64,000 bases of DNA from an uncultured Microbacterium sp. GTDB taxonomy: Bacteria > Actinomycetota > Actinomycetes > Actinomycetales > Microbacteriaceae. Position 1 is the stretch's first letter; every line of letters begins with the position of its first letter. The position numbers were made by a program, and so were the translations under genes. Below, one piece after another: positions 34,754 to 44,548 of the stretch. Where the stretch lies: contig NZ_CANLCY010000001.1 in the NCBI RefSeq assembly GCF_947489255.1, forward strand, positions 1-64,000, given 5' to 3'. The notes under the pieces are model-generated. The model made no database searches and was not told where the DNA came from. It was given only the letters and a program-made list of their open reading frames with translations.

Positions 34754-36040
34754 TCAGTCGCGCTCGAGCCGCTCGATCCGTGCGACCAGACCGGCGCGAC
34801 GCGGCGACCGCGGCGGCAGCATCGACAGGCACAGCCGGAGCACCTCGTCGTCGTCTCGGCCCTCCAGGGTCTCGGCGTACGCCAGCAGGACGTCGACCCC
34901 CGCCTCGGCGATCAAGGCCTCGCGGAGTGCCGAGCGCACCGAGTCGCGCACCTCCACGACGCCCGGCGCCTCGGACTCGGGCAGCACCGGTCCCGAGTAC
35001 GCCGCGAGGGCGACCCGGTGCGCACCGCGATCGAGCAACGACAGCACGTGTTGCGCGTCTGTCTCGAGGTCGTCGGGCAACCGGTAGGGCCGGGATGCCG
35101 GCACCACCCGAGGCGCCAGAGGAACGAGCGCGCGCCGCAGACGCACCATCTCAGGCCGCAGCGTCTCGACGGCCGGGTGACCGTACACCGCCTCGCTCAA
35201 CGCCTCGGCCGACATCCCCTCGCGGTGCACCGCGAGCAGCAGCAGGATCTCGGCGTGGCGCGCGCTGAGCTCAAGTGTCGACCCGCCCACCTCCAGCAGG
35301 GCGCGGTCGCGGCCGAGGATGCGCAGCAGCGCCCGCGACGGAGCCGAGCGTTTCGGGGGAGGAGCCTGCTGCGCGCGCAGCCGCGCGACGAGCAGTTCGC
35401 TCTCGATCGCCCGGGCCGTGGCATCCACGAGAAGCTGAGCCTGCGGAGTGACGGCCTCGGGACCTCCCGTGACGTCGATCACGCCGAGCAGCCGCCGTGT
35501 CTCCGGATCGTGCACGGGCGCCGCCGTGCACGACCAGGGCTGCACGAGCCGGTTGAAGTGCTCGGCGCCGCGGATCTGCACCGACCGGTCGAGCGTCAGG
35601 GCCGTTCCCGGGGCCGAGGTGCCCACGGCATCCTCCGCCCAGTTCGCCCCCGCGACGAAGCCCATGTCGCCCGTGAGCGAGCGGATGTGGCGGTCGCCCT
35701 CCACCCACAGCAGGCGACCCGCCGCGTCGCCCACGGCCACGACGACCCCCGATTCCTCCGCGGTTCCGGGCAGCAGGAGCGAGCGGACCATGTCCATGAC
35801 CCCCGCCAGCGGATGAGTGCGTCGGTACGCCTCGAGCTCGTCACTCGCGAATTCCAGGTGGGGGAGACCTTCGGGTCCGACGAGGGATGCCAGCGACCGC
35901 CGCCAGGACTCCTGCACGAGCGGCCGCACGTCGGCGAGCCGCCGGTCCTCGTTTCCGGCGAGCAGTTCGTCGTGGGCGCGCGCGATCAGCAGCCCCGAGG
36001 TCTCGGGGGAGATCGCGGGTCGCGACCAGGGAGAAGGCAC
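34754..36040 (-). CDS. GAF-domain transcriptional regulator of the alcohol/aldehyde locus
   Basis: 428 aa from GTG 36038-36040, with GGGAG five bases upstream. LVQESWRRSLASLVGPEGLP near the N-terminus and a GAF domain (about 80-205: RLLWVEGDRHIRSLTGDMGF, NWAEDAVGTSAPGTALTLDR, SCTAAPVHDPETRRLLGVID) match AcoR-like sensors, but the AAA+ domain is absent. The C-terminal LELSARHAEILLLLAVHREG with LSEAVYGHPAVETLRPEMVR is a winged-helix-like output domain. It is divergent from the alcohol dehydrogenase and upstream of the aldehyde dehydrogenase, so it probably activates both in response to an alcohol, acetoin or aldehyde (inference). A much longer frame upstream is antisense. Confidence 0.85.
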   Translation of the reverse strand: MPSPWSRPAISPETSGLLIARAHDELLAGNEDRRLADVRPLVQESWRRSLASLVGPEGLPHLEFASDELEAYRRTHPLAGVMDMVRSLLLPGTAEESGVVVAVGDAAGRLLWVEGDRHIRSLTGDMGFVAGANWAEDAVGTSAPGTALTLDRSVQIRGAEHFNRLVQPWSCTAAPVHDPETRRLLGVIDVTGGPEAVTPQAQLLVDATARAIESELLVARLRAQQAPPPKRSAPSRALLRILGRDRALLEVGGSTLELSARHAEILLLLAVHREGMSAEALSEAVYGHPAVETLRPEMVRLRRALVPLAPRVVPASRPYRLPDDLETDAQHVLSLLDRGAHRVALAAYSGPVLPESEAPGVVEVRDSVRSALREALIAEAGVDVLLAYAETLEGRDDDEVLRLCLSMLPPRSPRRAGLVARIERLERD

Positions 36041-36241
36041 GGAACTCCCATCGACGGTGACGGCAGGTGCGACCAGTGTAGGGCGGCGACCGCTCCGCGG
36101 GCAGGCCTCGCGGCGGGCTCGCAGCAATCGGCGCCGCGCTGCCCGTGAGATGCGTTCCCGATCAGCGGAAAACGCCGTCAACCCCCGCGCGCGACGCGGC
36201 AGCGTGGAGGCACGGTGGGGAGAACGAGAGAAAGGGATGCC

Positions 36242-37276
36242 ATGAAGGCAGTGCAGTATCGCGAGATCGGCAAGGGCCCCGAGGTCGTCGAGATCGAGGA
36301 ACCCCACGCGGGTCCGGGGCAGGTGCGGCTCAAGGTGACGGCCGCGGGGCTGTGCCACTCCGACTGGTTCGTGATGGACCTCCCCGAAGACCAGTACACC
36401 TACGGTCTGCCGCTCACCCTCGGCCATGAGGGCGCCGGTGTCGTCGACGAACTCGGCGAGGGCGTCGAGGGCGTCGAGATCGGTGCGGCCTACGCGATCT
36501 ACGGTCCGTGGGGGTGCGGCCGCTGCCACGCGTGCGCGCAGGGAGCCGAGAACTACTGCCCGTACGCGGCGGAGATGGGCATCACCCCTCCCGGTCTCGG
36601 CAGCCCCGGCGCGATGGCCGAGTACGTGATCGTCGACGATCCGCGCCACCTCGCCCCTCTCGGCGACCTCGACCCCGTCGAGACCGTGTCGCTCACCGAC
36701 GCCGGACTCACGCCGTACCACGCGATCGTCGCCGCGAAGGAGAAGCTGTACCCCGGTGCGACGGCGGTCGTGATCGGCGTCGGCGGACTCGGCCACGTGG
36801 GCGTGCAGATCCTCCGCGCGATCACGCAGGCCACCGTCATCGCCGTCGACCTCGGCGACGACAAGCTCGCCCTCGCCCGCGAGGTCGGTGCGCACCACGC
36901 GGTGACCTCCGACGAGCACGCAGCGGAACGCATCCGGGAGCTGACGAACGGCCTCGGGGCGACCGCCGTGTTCGACTTCGTGGGCGTACAGCCCACCATC
37001 GACCTCGCCCGTTCCGTGGCCGGCATGGACAGCTTCATCCACATCGTCGGCATCGGCGGCGGGATCATGCCCGCCGGCTTCTTCTCGACGCCGATGGGTG
37101 CGGCCGTCCGCGCGCCGTACTGGGGCACGCGCAGCGAGCTGATCGAGGTCCTCGACCTCGCGCGCAGTGGCGCCGTGGGCGTGCACGTCGAGCGCTACGG
37201 CTTCGACGGGGCCGTCGAGGCGTACGCGAAGCTGCACAAGGGCGCCGTCCGGGGCCGGGCGGTCGTCGTCCCCTGA
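36242..37276 (+). CDS. Zinc-dependent alcohol dehydrogenase (MDR family)
   Basis: 344 aa from ATG 36242. Catalytic zinc: Cys38 in GLCHSD and His62-Glu63 in LGHEGAG; structural zinc: Cys92, Cys95, Cys98 and Cys106 in WGCGRCHAC and NYC. The NAD(P) site is VIGVGGLGHVGVQ. This is a class III-like bacterial ADH with NAD(P)-linked oxidation of primary alcohols. GAGAAAGGGA precedes the start. It supplies aldehyde to the dehydrogenase at 32396. Confidence 0.94.
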   Translation: MKAVQYREIGKGPEVVEIEEPHAGPGQVRLKVTAAGLCHSDWFVMDLPEDQYTYGLPLTLGHEGAGVVDELGEGVEGVEIGAAYAIYGPWGCGRCHACAQGAENYCPYAAEMGITPPGLGSPGAMAEYVIVDDPRHLAPLGDLDPVETVSLTDAGLTPYHAIVAAKEKLYPGATAVVIGVGGLGHVGVQILRAITQATVIAVDLGDDKLALAREVGAHHAVTSDEHAAERIRELTNGLGATAVFDFVGVQPTIDLARSVAGMDSFIHIVGIGGGIMPAGFFSTPMGAAVRAPYWGTRSELIEVLDLARSGAVGVHVERYGFDGAVEAYAKLHKGAVRGRAVVVP

Positions 37277-37283
37277 GAAATGG

Positions 37284-37324
37284 GGTGAGGGGTGGCGTCC
37301 GGATGGTGGATGCCACCCCTCACC
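37284..37324. terminator. Terminator-like hairpin after the alcohol dehydrogenase gene
   Basis: Perfect 13-bp arms 37284-37296 (GGTGAGGGGTGGC) and 37312-37324, loop of 15 nt, 8 bp after the stop. It lies between the convergent adh and cca ends. The remaining 210 bp up to cca hold no supported gene. Confidence 0.8.
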
Positions 37325-37534
37325 GCGCATGCCGAATCCGGCATACGTTGACGGCGGGAGCGACGCGGACGTCGAGCGCCGTCTGCACACAAGGTCTCAC
37401 GCGCAGGAGGGAGCACCTTCCGACGGGGGCGCCGCCAGTGCAACGGGACGGTCGTTGGACACCCCACTGCGCGAATCACGCCCCACTACGGCGCAACCTC
37501 CCACGGCAGGCACCACGCAAGGGCCACCGGCGCC

Positions 37535-38962
37535 TCAGCTACGCGCCGCCCACCACTCCCGCAGCCTCTTCTCGGCCTCGTCCTCGCCCAGCACGCCTTC
37601 GTCGAGGCGCAGATCGAGCAGGAACCGATAGGCCTCGCCGACCTCGCGTCCCGGCTTCAGACCCAGCACCTCCTGGATGCGGTTGCCGTCGAGCTCGGGG
37701 CGGATCGCGTCGATCTCCTCCTGCTCGCGCAGCGCGGCGATGCGGGCCTCGATGTCGTCGTACGCGGATGCCAGACGCTGCGCCTTGCGCTTGTTGCGCG
37801 TGGTCACATCGGCGCGCGTCAGGATGTGCAGGCGTTCCAGCTCGTCGCCGGCGTCGCGCACGTAGCGACGCACAGCGGCATCCGTCCACGCTCCCTCGGC
37901 GTAGCCGAAGAACCGCAGGTGCAGCTCGACGAGGCGCGACACGACGGTGGTCGTGTGGGCGTCGAAGCGCAGCGCCTGCAGGCGCTTACGGGCCATGCGC
38001 GCGCCCTTGATGTCGTGGTGGTGGAAGGTCACGCCGCCGCCCGACTCGAGGCGACGGGTGGCGGGCTTGCCGATGTCGTGCAGAAGCGCCGCCAGGCGCA
38101 GAGGCACGTCGGGCGCGGCATCCGGGTGCCGACTCTTCTCGAGAGAGATGGCCTGACGCAGCACCGTGAGCGAGTGCTCGTAGACGTCTTTGTGATGGTG
38201 GTGCTCGTCGACCTCGAGACGGAGCGCGGGCACCTCGGGCAGGAACTCCTCGATCAGACCGGTCTCGACGAGCACGCGGATGCCGCGCACCGGGTCGTCG
38301 GTCTGCAGCAGCCGCACGAGCTCGGCCTGCACGCGCTCGGGGCTGACGATCTCGAGCGACGCCCGCAGCTCGCTGATGGCGTCGAGCGTCGCGGGATCGA
38401 CGGCGAAGTCGAGCTGTGACGAGAACCGCGCCGCGCGCAGCATGCGCAGCGGATCGTCGCCGAAGCTGACGGCGGGATCGATCGGGGTGCGCAGGCGCCC
38501 GGCCAGGAGGTCTTCGACGCCACCCGTGGGGTCGACGAGGGTGCGGGCCGGAACCCGCAGCGCCATGGCGTTGACGGTGAAGTCGCGTCGGCTGAGGTCG
38601 GCCTCGAGGGTGTCGCCGAATTCGACCGTGGGCTTGCGGGTGACGCCGTCGTAGCTGTCGGCGCGGTACGTCGTGATCTCGACTTGCTCGCCCTTGACGC
38701 GGGCGCCGATCGTTCCGAAGGCGCGCCCGACGTCCCACTGAACCGAGGAGATCGGCTTGATCAGCGCGAGGATCTCGTCGGGTCGGGCATCGGTGGTGAA
38801 GTCGAAGTCGTGGGTGATGCGACCCAGGAGGGCGTCGCGGACCGGGCCGCCGACGATCGCCAGATCGCGGCCCGCATCGGCGAAGGCGCGGGCGACGGCG
38901 GCGACGACGGGGTGCGCGGCGAGCTCCTCGAGGCGCGCGAGACCCTCGGCCATGTTCAGCAT
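37535..38962 (-). CDS. cca: CCA tRNA nucleotidyltransferase
   Basis: 475 aa, class II CCA-adding enzyme with a C-terminal HD domain. VGGPVRDALLG and HDFDFTTDARPDE are the nucleotidyltransferase head motif; GVTRKPTVEFGDTLEADLSR-RDFTVNAMA is motif B/C; DDPLRMLRAARFSSQL the neck; LRLAALLHDIGKPATRRLES shows the HD hydrolase domain. It adds CCA to tRNA 3' ends. Leaderless start: TAGGCT stands seven bases before ATG 38960-38962. In mycobacteria the same gene (pcnA) borders the murJ-trxB-parB block. Confidence 0.96.
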   Translation of the reverse strand: MLNMAEGLARLEELAAHPVVAAVARAFADAGRDLAIVGGPVRDALLGRITHDFDFTTDARPDEILALIKPISSVQWDVGRAFGTIGARVKGEQVEITTYRADSYDGVTRKPTVEFGDTLEADLSRRDFTVNAMALRVPARTLVDPTGGVEDLLAGRLRTPIDPAVSFGDDPLRMLRAARFSSQLDFAVDPATLDAISELRASLEIVSPERVQAELVRLLQTDDPVRGIRVLVETGLIEEFLPEVPALRLEVDEHHHHKDVYEHSLTVLRQAISLEKSRHPDAAPDVPLRLAALLHDIGKPATRRLESGGGVTFHHHDIKGARMARKRLQALRFDAHTTTVVSRLVELHLRFFGYAEGAWTDAAVRRYVRDAGDELERLHILTRADVTTRNKRKAQRLASAYDDIEARIAALREQEEIDAIRPELDGNRIQEVLGLKPGREVGEAYRFLLDLRLDEGVLGEDEAEKRLREWWAARS

Positions 38963-38969
38963 GCCTTCG

Positions 38970-38975
38970 AGCCTA
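38970..38975 (-). promoter_or_regulatory. -10 box TAGGCT, leaderless promoter of cca
   Basis: TAGGCT on the minus strand, seven bases, then ATG; a second in-frame ATG follows three codons later. Confidence 0.55.
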
Positions 38976-39051
38976 ACCGGGGCCGCTGACAGCGCTCAGC
39001 GGGGCTGTGGACGGCGACGCCCGCATCCGAACGGCCGCGACCCGGCGTCGC

Positions 39052-40563
39052 TCACTCCTCGAACGACAGGAGGCCGGTCACCAGCAGCTCGCGCACGCGC
39101 GGAAGCAGGTCGGCGCGCAGGTGCGCGGCATCCACCTCCATCAGCTGGGCGATCGCGTCGACCAGGGTCCCGACGGGAAGGTCGCCGTCGCACGCGCCCA
39201 CGAGGGCCGCCAACGCCGGATCGACCTCGATCGTGCGCGCGAAACCGCCGCCCTGCCGGAGCTCGATCACCGAGGGGTCGCCCTCGCCCGGCCGGTGGTG
39301 GCGCGCCTCGGTGACGTCGGGCGCCACGCGCAGCAGGCTGTCGGCGAGGTCGTCGTCGTCGAGCAGAGCGGCGCGGTCGTGCGCGGCCAGACAGTCCGCG
39401 AGGTGCGGACCGAAACCCGCCTCGCCGCCGCCCGCCACGCGTTCGTAGCGCGCGAGGGTCGGGGCGCCCGCGAGCGGCCGGCGCACCAGGACGTAGCCGA
39501 AGCCGACCCCGGTCACGCCGCGCCGGGCGAAGTCGTCGAGCCACGCCTCGATGAGGCGGGCGTAGGCGGGGGTGCCGGGCACCGTCCCCCCGTCGCGCAC
39601 CCACAGCTCCGCGTGGGCCAGCGGGTCGAGCACCTCGCGCTCGACCACCCACGCGTCGAGGGCGTCGCCGACCCATCCGCGCACGCGGTCGAGGCCCGAC
39701 TCGCCCTCGTGGTACTCCCAGTTGCCGAGCGACTGCGCCACACCGCCCGGCGACAGGTGCACCCCGACCTCGCGGATCACGGTGGCCACCAGGGCGTCGC
39801 CCTCCATGCCGCCGTCGCGGTACTCGTACGCGGGAACCCCCTCGACGCGTGGGGTGATGACGAACGGCGGGTTGGATGCCACCCGGTCGAACGTCTCGCC
39901 CGCCACCGGTTCGAAGAGCGAGCCGTGCCGCGTCTCGATGCCGTCCACACCGTTCAGCAGGGCGTTCAGTCGGGTGAAGCGCAGCGCGCGCTCCGAGATG
40001 TCGGTGGCGACGACGCGGTCCACCAGGCGTCGCAGACGCAGAGCCTGGATGCCGCAGCCCGTGCCCAGATCGAGAGCGGTGCCGCCGCGGCGCGTGAGCT
40101 GGAGCCGGGCGAGGGTCTGCGAGGCCCCGCCGACGCCCAGCACGTGATCCTCGGGGAGGGGTCCACCGAGGGCTGCCTCGTCGAGATCGCTCGCGATCCA
40201 CCATTCCACCTCGCCCGCGTCGTCGGCGAAGGCCTGCGGACGGACGAGCACCGCGGGGCGTGCCTGCTGGTCGGTCAGGGTGAGCAGGCCCAACGCCACG
40301 GCTCCCTCGACACCGAGCGCGGGCAGTGCCGCCGCGACCTCGCTCTGCAGAACCTCGAGGCCCAGCCCCCACAGGCGCCCCAGAGTCGCGAGAGCGTCGT
40401 CGCGAGAGCCGAGCGCCCGCTCCGCCGGCCCGCGCAGCCCTCGGGCCACAGCGTCATCCGCCTGCTCACCCCACGCCTCTCTCAGCGCCGCGCTGGTGTA
40501 ACCCGCCGCGCGAAGGTCGGAGGCGAGCGCGTCGCAGAGCTGGGCATCGGGTTCAGGGAGCAC
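39052..40563 (-). CDS. HemK/RsmC-like SAM methyltransferase with actinobacterial N- and C-terminal domains
   Basis: 503 aa from GTG 40561-40563 (TTG at 40575 is also possible). The N-terminal helical domain (AQLCDALASDLRAAGYTSAA) precedes a class I methyltransferase: GTALDLGTGCGIQALRLRRL (motif I), ATDISERALRFTRLNALLNG, and SNPPFVITP, the NPPF motif of N6/N5-methyltransferases acting on bases or glutamine side chains. A long C-terminal domain (about 330-503) ends VRELLVTGLLSFEE. Substrate unknown, likely rRNA or a protein. In mycobacteria a NUDIX gene (mutT4) stands at this point of the block; here this gene is found instead. Confidence 0.85.
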   Translation of the reverse strand: MLPEPDAQLCDALASDLRAAGYTSAALREAWGEQADDAVARGLRGPAERALGSRDDALATLGRLWGLGLEVLQSEVAAALPALGVEGAVALGLLTLTDQQARPAVLVRPQAFADDAGEVEWWIASDLDEAALGGPLPEDHVLGVGGASQTLARLQLTRRGGTALDLGTGCGIQALRLRRLVDRVVATDISERALRFTRLNALLNGVDGIETRHGSLFEPVAGETFDRVASNPPFVITPRVEGVPAYEYRDGGMEGDALVATVIREVGVHLSPGGVAQSLGNWEYHEGESGLDRVRGWVGDALDAWVVEREVLDPLAHAELWVRDGGTVPGTPAYARLIEAWLDDFARRGVTGVGFGYVLVRRPLAGAPTLARYERVAGGGEAGFGPHLADCLAAHDRAALLDDDDLADSLLRVAPDVTEARHHRPGEGDPSVIELRQGGGFARTIEVDPALAALVGACDGDLPVGTLVDAIAQLMEVDAAHLRADLLPRVRELLVTGLLSFEE

Positions 40564-40617
40564 CGGTCCATTCAACCGTCTGCGCGAGGCTATCGGCGGG
40601 CGTGAAGGGACGCGGCC

Positions 40618-40623
40618 TAGACT
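40618..40623 (+). promoter_or_regulatory. -10 box TAGACT, leaderless promoter of the DUF6049-murJ operon
   Basis: TAGACT, seven bases, then ATG 40631, with no Shine-Dalgarno. It sets the start codon of the DUF6049 gene upstream of the signal peptide. Confidence 0.6.
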
Positions 40624-40630
40624 CGTCGCG

Positions 40631-42880
40631 ATGCGAGGCCTGCCCCCTCGTGACACCGACGCTCGTATGACCGTGACTTCTCTGCCTTCGGGCTCACCCG
40701 TGCCGCGGCGCCTCCGCACGCGCCGACTCCTGGCGACCCTCGCGGCGTTCGCCGTGGCCCTCGGCGTCGCGCTCCCGGCCTCGGTGGCGGTCGCCGACGC
40801 CACCCCGTCGCCCTCGGCGTCGACCACGCCGGCGACGCTGTCCGCAGCGCCGGCCGCGAACGGCATCCTCCGATCCGGTGAAACCCTGTCGGTCGTCACC
40901 TCCCTCACCGCGGGATCCTCGGGCGCCGTGGCGACCCCCGTCGCCCTGAGCCTCGGTCGCGACCCGCTCGCCGACGACGCGGCACTCGAGCGCTGGCTCA
41001 GCGGAGACGCGACAGGAGTGACCCTCCAGCAGGTGGCGACCGGATCGATGGATGCCACCTCCGCCGGCGCCCAGAGCACCACCACCCTCTCCGCACCGGC
41101 GACCGATCCCGCCCTGGCCGGCCGCGCCGCGGGCGTCTATCCCGTGCAGGTGAGCGCGACGACCGTCGGTCTCTCGGCGCCGAGCGTCGTCGTGGTCCCC
41201 GCCGACACCGGCGCCCAGACGCCGATCGCCCTCGTCGTCCCCATCACCGCGGCGCCACTGACCCGCGGCCTGCTGACGGCGAACGAGCTCGCCGAGCTCA
41301 CCGCCGTCGATGGTGCCCTCTCGGCGCAACTCGACGCGGTCGACGGAACCGGGGCGACCCTGGCCATCGATCCCGCGATCCCCGCCGCCATCCGCGTGCT
41401 GGGCTCCTCTGCGCCCCCCACGGCGGTGGCCTGGCTCCAGCGACTGCTCGCTCTGCCGAACGACCGCTTCGCCCTGCAGTTCGGCGATTCCGACGTCGCC
41501 GCTCAGCTGCGCGCCGGCCTCTCGATTCCCCTCGCACCCACCTCGCTGCAGACCTACATGACGGCCGCCGACTTCACGGAGCCCGCCCCGGCCGTCTCCG
41601 CCGTCTCGACCCCCGACCCCTCGCCCGCGTCGACACCCGGGCAGCCGACGTATCCCTCCACCGCGACGCTGCTCGACATCGGCACGGCGACGCCCAATGT
41701 GTACTGGCCGTCCACCGGTTCCGCGGGGTCCGACACCGTCGCCGCCCTCGGCGCCCTGGGAACCTCCGACGATCCCGCCCACGTCCTGGTCCCGTCGACG
41801 AGCGTGACCGGAGGAGCGCGACAGGCCGCCGCCTCGGTCGGGGGAGTGTCGACGCCCGTCTACGACGCCGAGGTGTCGCGCGCCCTCGCCGACGCCGCCG
41901 GACAGAACGACGCCACCCTCCGCGGGGCCTCGCTCGCCGCCGCGCAGGGATACCTCGCCATCGCCCGCGCGGCCACCGGTGATCAGCCCGTCCTCGCCGT
42001 CCTCGACCGGGGGACGGATCGCTCACGCGTGAGTCTGCGCGCCACCCTCGGGCTCATCGCCACCGCGCCGGGATTCGCCGGCTCGCGCCTCGCGACGATC
42101 GCGGCACTCCCGGCATCCGCGGTCACCCTCTCCGATCCCACCGTCGACGACGCGCGCGTGGCCGAGGTGAGCGCTCTGCTCGGAGACGAGCAGGTGATCG
42201 ACCGTTTCGCCACGATCCTCGACCAGCCCGAGCTGCTCACCGGTCGCGAGCGCGCCGAGGTGCTGCAGGTCACCAGCACGTCCTGGACGGGGGATGCCGC
42301 CCGCAAGGCCGTCTCCGACCACCGCGCCGCGACCTCCACGACGCTCGACTCCGTCGGCATCCTGTCGTCCGATTTCCGGCTCGTCAGTTCGAGCGCTCCG
42401 CTTCGGCCCTGGGTGCGCAACGACCTGCCGTGGCCGGTGACGGTCGTCCTCTCGGTGCGCCCCGACGACGCCCGCCTCCGCGTGCAGGACCACACGACCG
42501 TCGACGCTCAAGCCTCGGCCAACACCCGCGTCGAGGTTCCGGTCGAGGCGCGCATCGCCAACGGCGAGGTCAGCGTCGATCTGCAGCTGTTCAGCCCCAG
42601 CGGTGAGCCGATCGGTCAACCGCAGGCCGTCGACGTCGAGGTCCGCGCCGAGTGGGAGAGCATCGGCCTCATCGTCATCATCGTGCTGGTGGTGGCGTTC
42701 CTGAGCCTCGGCGTCATCCGCACCATCACCCGCCGCCGCCGCGCCACCGCCGCACCCCCCGAAGGCGACCCCGACGCCGTGGACGGCGTGGGGAACAAGG
42801 ATCCGGATGCCGACGGCCGAGGCGAAGCCGATCCCGACGACGCCCAGAGCACCGACACCGACCAGGAGACGCACCCGTGA
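40631..42880 (+). CDS. DUF6049-type large secreted membrane protein, MurJ-linked
   Basis: 749 aa. The N-terminal tail with basic RRLRTRRLL is followed by a signal-anchor (about 34-55). A very long extracytoplasmic part of about 630 residues is Ala/Thr/Ser/Asp-rich with a disordered Pro/Ser/Thr patch near 320-345. A C-terminal helix (IGLIVIIVLVVAFLSLGVI), RRRR stop-transfer and an acidic cytosolic tail end the protein. It corresponds in position to Rv3909 of M. tuberculosis, the membrane protein encoded directly before the lipid II flippase. The stop overlaps the murJ start (GTGA). Function unknown, presumably in envelope assembly. Confidence 0.85.
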   Translation: MRGLPPRDTDARMTVTSLPSGSPVPRRLRTRRLLATLAAFAVALGVALPASVAVADATPSPSASTTPATLSAAPAANGILRSGETLSVVTSLTAGSSGAVATPVALSLGRDPLADDAALERWLSGDATGVTLQQVATGSMDATSAGAQSTTTLSAPATDPALAGRAAGVYPVQVSATTVGLSAPSVVVVPADTGAQTPIALVVPITAAPLTRGLLTANELAELTAVDGALSAQLDAVDGTGATLAIDPAIPAAIRVLGSSAPPTAVAWLQRLLALPNDRFALQFGDSDVAAQLRAGLSIPLAPTSLQTYMTAADFTEPAPAVSAVSTPDPSPASTPGQPTYPSTATLLDIGTATPNVYWPSTGSAGSDTVAALGALGTSDDPAHVLVPSTSVTGGARQAAASVGGVSTPVYDAEVSRALADAAGQNDATLRGASLAAAQGYLAIARAATGDQPVLAVLDRGTDRSRVSLRATLGLIATAPGFAGSRLATIAALPASAVTLSDPTVDDARVAEVSALLGDEQVIDRFATILDQPELLTGRERAEVLQVTSTSWTGDAARKAVSDHRAATSTTLDSVGILSSDFRLVSSSAPLRPWVRNDLPWPVTVVLSVRPDDARLRVQDHTTVDAQASANTRVEVPVEARIANGEVSVDLQLFSPSGEPIGQPQAVDVEVRAEWESIGLIVIIVLVVAFLSLGVIRTITRRRRATAAPPEGDPDAVDGVGNKDPDADGRGEADPDDAQSTDTDQETHP

Positions 42881-44475
42881 GCAGTATCGGACGGGCGAGC
42901 GTGCTCATCGGGGCGGGCACGATCGTGTCGCGCGTCAGCGGGTTGCTGCGGACGGTGGTTCTCGTCGCCGCCATCGGCTCGATCAGCAGCGCCGGGGATG
43001 CCTTCGCGGTCGCCAATCAGCTGCCGAACAACATCTACGCCATCATCTCGACGGGTCTGCTGACCGCGGTCGTGGTTCCCCAGATCGTGAAGGCCGCCGC
43101 CCACGCCGACGGGGGACAGGCCTTCATCTCGAAGTTGTTCACGCTGGGCACCGTCGGCCTGCTGGGCGCCACCGCTCTCGCGATGATCGCCGCGCCGCTT
43201 CTCGTGCAGGTGTACGCCGGCAAGTTCACCGAGGACCAGATCGCGCTGTCGACGGCGTTCGCCTACTGGTGCCTGCCGCAGATCTTCTTCTACGGTCTCT
43301 ACGCCCTCCTCGGCGAGATCTTGAACGCCCGCCGTGTCTTCGGTCCCTACACGTGGGCGCCCATCGTCAACAACATCGTCTCGATCGCCGGCTTCGGGGC
43401 GTTCATCCTGCTCTTCGGGGGGCCGCAGAAGAACGTCGAGGCATGGACGCCGAGCATGATCGCCGTGCTCGCGGCCACGGCAACGGCGGGGATCGTCGTG
43501 CAGACCGCGGTGCTCATGTTCTTCTGGCGTCGCGCCGGTCTCACTCTCCGGCCGGACTTCCAGTGGAAGGGCGTGGGGCTGCGACACATCAGCCGCCTGG
43601 CCGGGTGGACGTTCCTCATGGTCGTGGCCGGGCAGCTCGCGGGAATCGTGCAGTCCAACGTCCTGTCCGGGGCTTCGGGCGACGACCCCGCGATCTTCGC
43701 CTCGCAGAACGCCTGGCTGCTGTTCATGCTGCCGTACTCGATCATCGTGCTGTCCATCGGAACCCCCTACTTCACGCAGCTCAGCGAGCACGCCGCCGCG
43801 GGACGCCACGACGAGGTGCGGGCGGACATCTCCCGCAGCATCCGCACGCTCGGATTCTTCATCGTCGCGGCCACCGCCGCTCTCGCGGTGGCCGCCGTCC
43901 CCGCCAGCCGGATCTTCACGAACGGCCCGGATCAGGCCGCCGCAGCCGCACCCGTGCTGTGGTGCTTCCTGGTCTGCCTCGTGCCGCTCGCCGTGCTCTT
44001 CGTCATCCAGCGCACCTTCTACGCCTACAACGACACCCGGACCCCCTTCTTCTTCACGCTCTTGCAGTGCGTGCTCGTCGCGGGAGGCGCTCTCCTGGCC
44101 GGCGCTCTGCTCGGACGGTCCGAGTTGGCCGCGGGCGTCGCCCTGACGCAGTCCATCGCCAGCATCGTGCAAGTCGTCGTCGCCACGGTTCTGCTGCGTC
44201 GTCGCCTGTCCGGTATCGGCACGGGCTCGTGGCTCCTCGCCCTGGGTCGATTCGCCCTGGCCGCCGTTCCGGCCGCCGCAGCGGGATGGGGCGTTCTCCT
44301 GCTCCTCGGCGGAACGACGGGATGGATGACGACGAGCGCTCTCGCCGGCGCCGCCGGCGCCGCGGTGCTCGGCATCGTCGTCCTGGTCGTCTACATCGGC
44401 ATCCTGGCTCTGTTCCGCACCCCCGAGCTGGCTCCGGCCCTCGCGCTCGGCCGACGGCTCCTCCCCAGGCGATAG
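42877..44475 (+). CDS. murJ: Lipid II flippase MurJ (MviN family)
   Basis: 532 aa from the GTG at 42877 overlapping the previous stop. Fourteen hydrophobic helices of the MOP superfamily. GTIVSRVSGLLRTVVLVAAI with GDAFAVANQLPNNIYAIIST, then QIFFYGLYALLGEILNARR and FGPYTWAPIVNNIVSI, are MurJ/MviN hallmarks; the conserved Arg of helix 1 (SRVSG) is present. It flips lipid II across the membrane for peptidoglycan synthesis. The large cytosolic kinase-like and extracellular domains of mycobacterial MurJ are absent. Confidence 0.95.
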   Translation: MSSIGRASVLIGAGTIVSRVSGLLRTVVLVAAIGSISSAGDAFAVANQLPNNIYAIISTGLLTAVVVPQIVKAAAHADGGQAFISKLFTLGTVGLLGATALAMIAAPLLVQVYAGKFTEDQIALSTAFAYWCLPQIFFYGLYALLGEILNARRVFGPYTWAPIVNNIVSIAGFGAFILLFGGPQKNVEAWTPSMIAVLAATATAGIVVQTAVLMFFWRRAGLTLRPDFQWKGVGLRHISRLAGWTFLMVVAGQLAGIVQSNVLSGASGDDPAIFASQNAWLLFMLPYSIIVLSIGTPYFTQLSEHAAAGRHDEVRADISRSIRTLGFFIVAATAALAVAAVPASRIFTNGPDQAAAAAPVLWCFLVCLVPLAVLFVIQRTFYAYNDTRTPFFFTLLQCVLVAGGALLAGALLGRSELAAGVALTQSIASIVQVVVATVLLRRRLSGIGTGSWLLALGRFALAAVPAAAAGWGVLLLLGGTTGWMTTSALAGAAGAAVLGIVVLVVYIGILALFRTPELAPALALGRRLLPRR

Positions 44476-44502
44476 CCCCCCGCTCCCGGAATACCCCAGG
44501 GC

Positions 44503-44508
44503 TAGCAT
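44503..44508 (+). promoter_or_regulatory. -10 box TAGCAT of trxB
   Basis: TAGCAT in the 73-bp murJ-trxB gap, about 40 bp before the trxB GTG; same word as at the dnaN promoter. Confidence 0.5.
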
Positions 44509-44548
44509 GGGTTTCATCCGGCGGAATCAACGAAGGGAACGCGCTACC

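Noticed and set aside
39052..41085. 677-codon frame for the methyltransferase
   Set aside because: The first about 170 codons are antisense to the DUF6049 gene, which has a signal-anchor and leaderless promoter.
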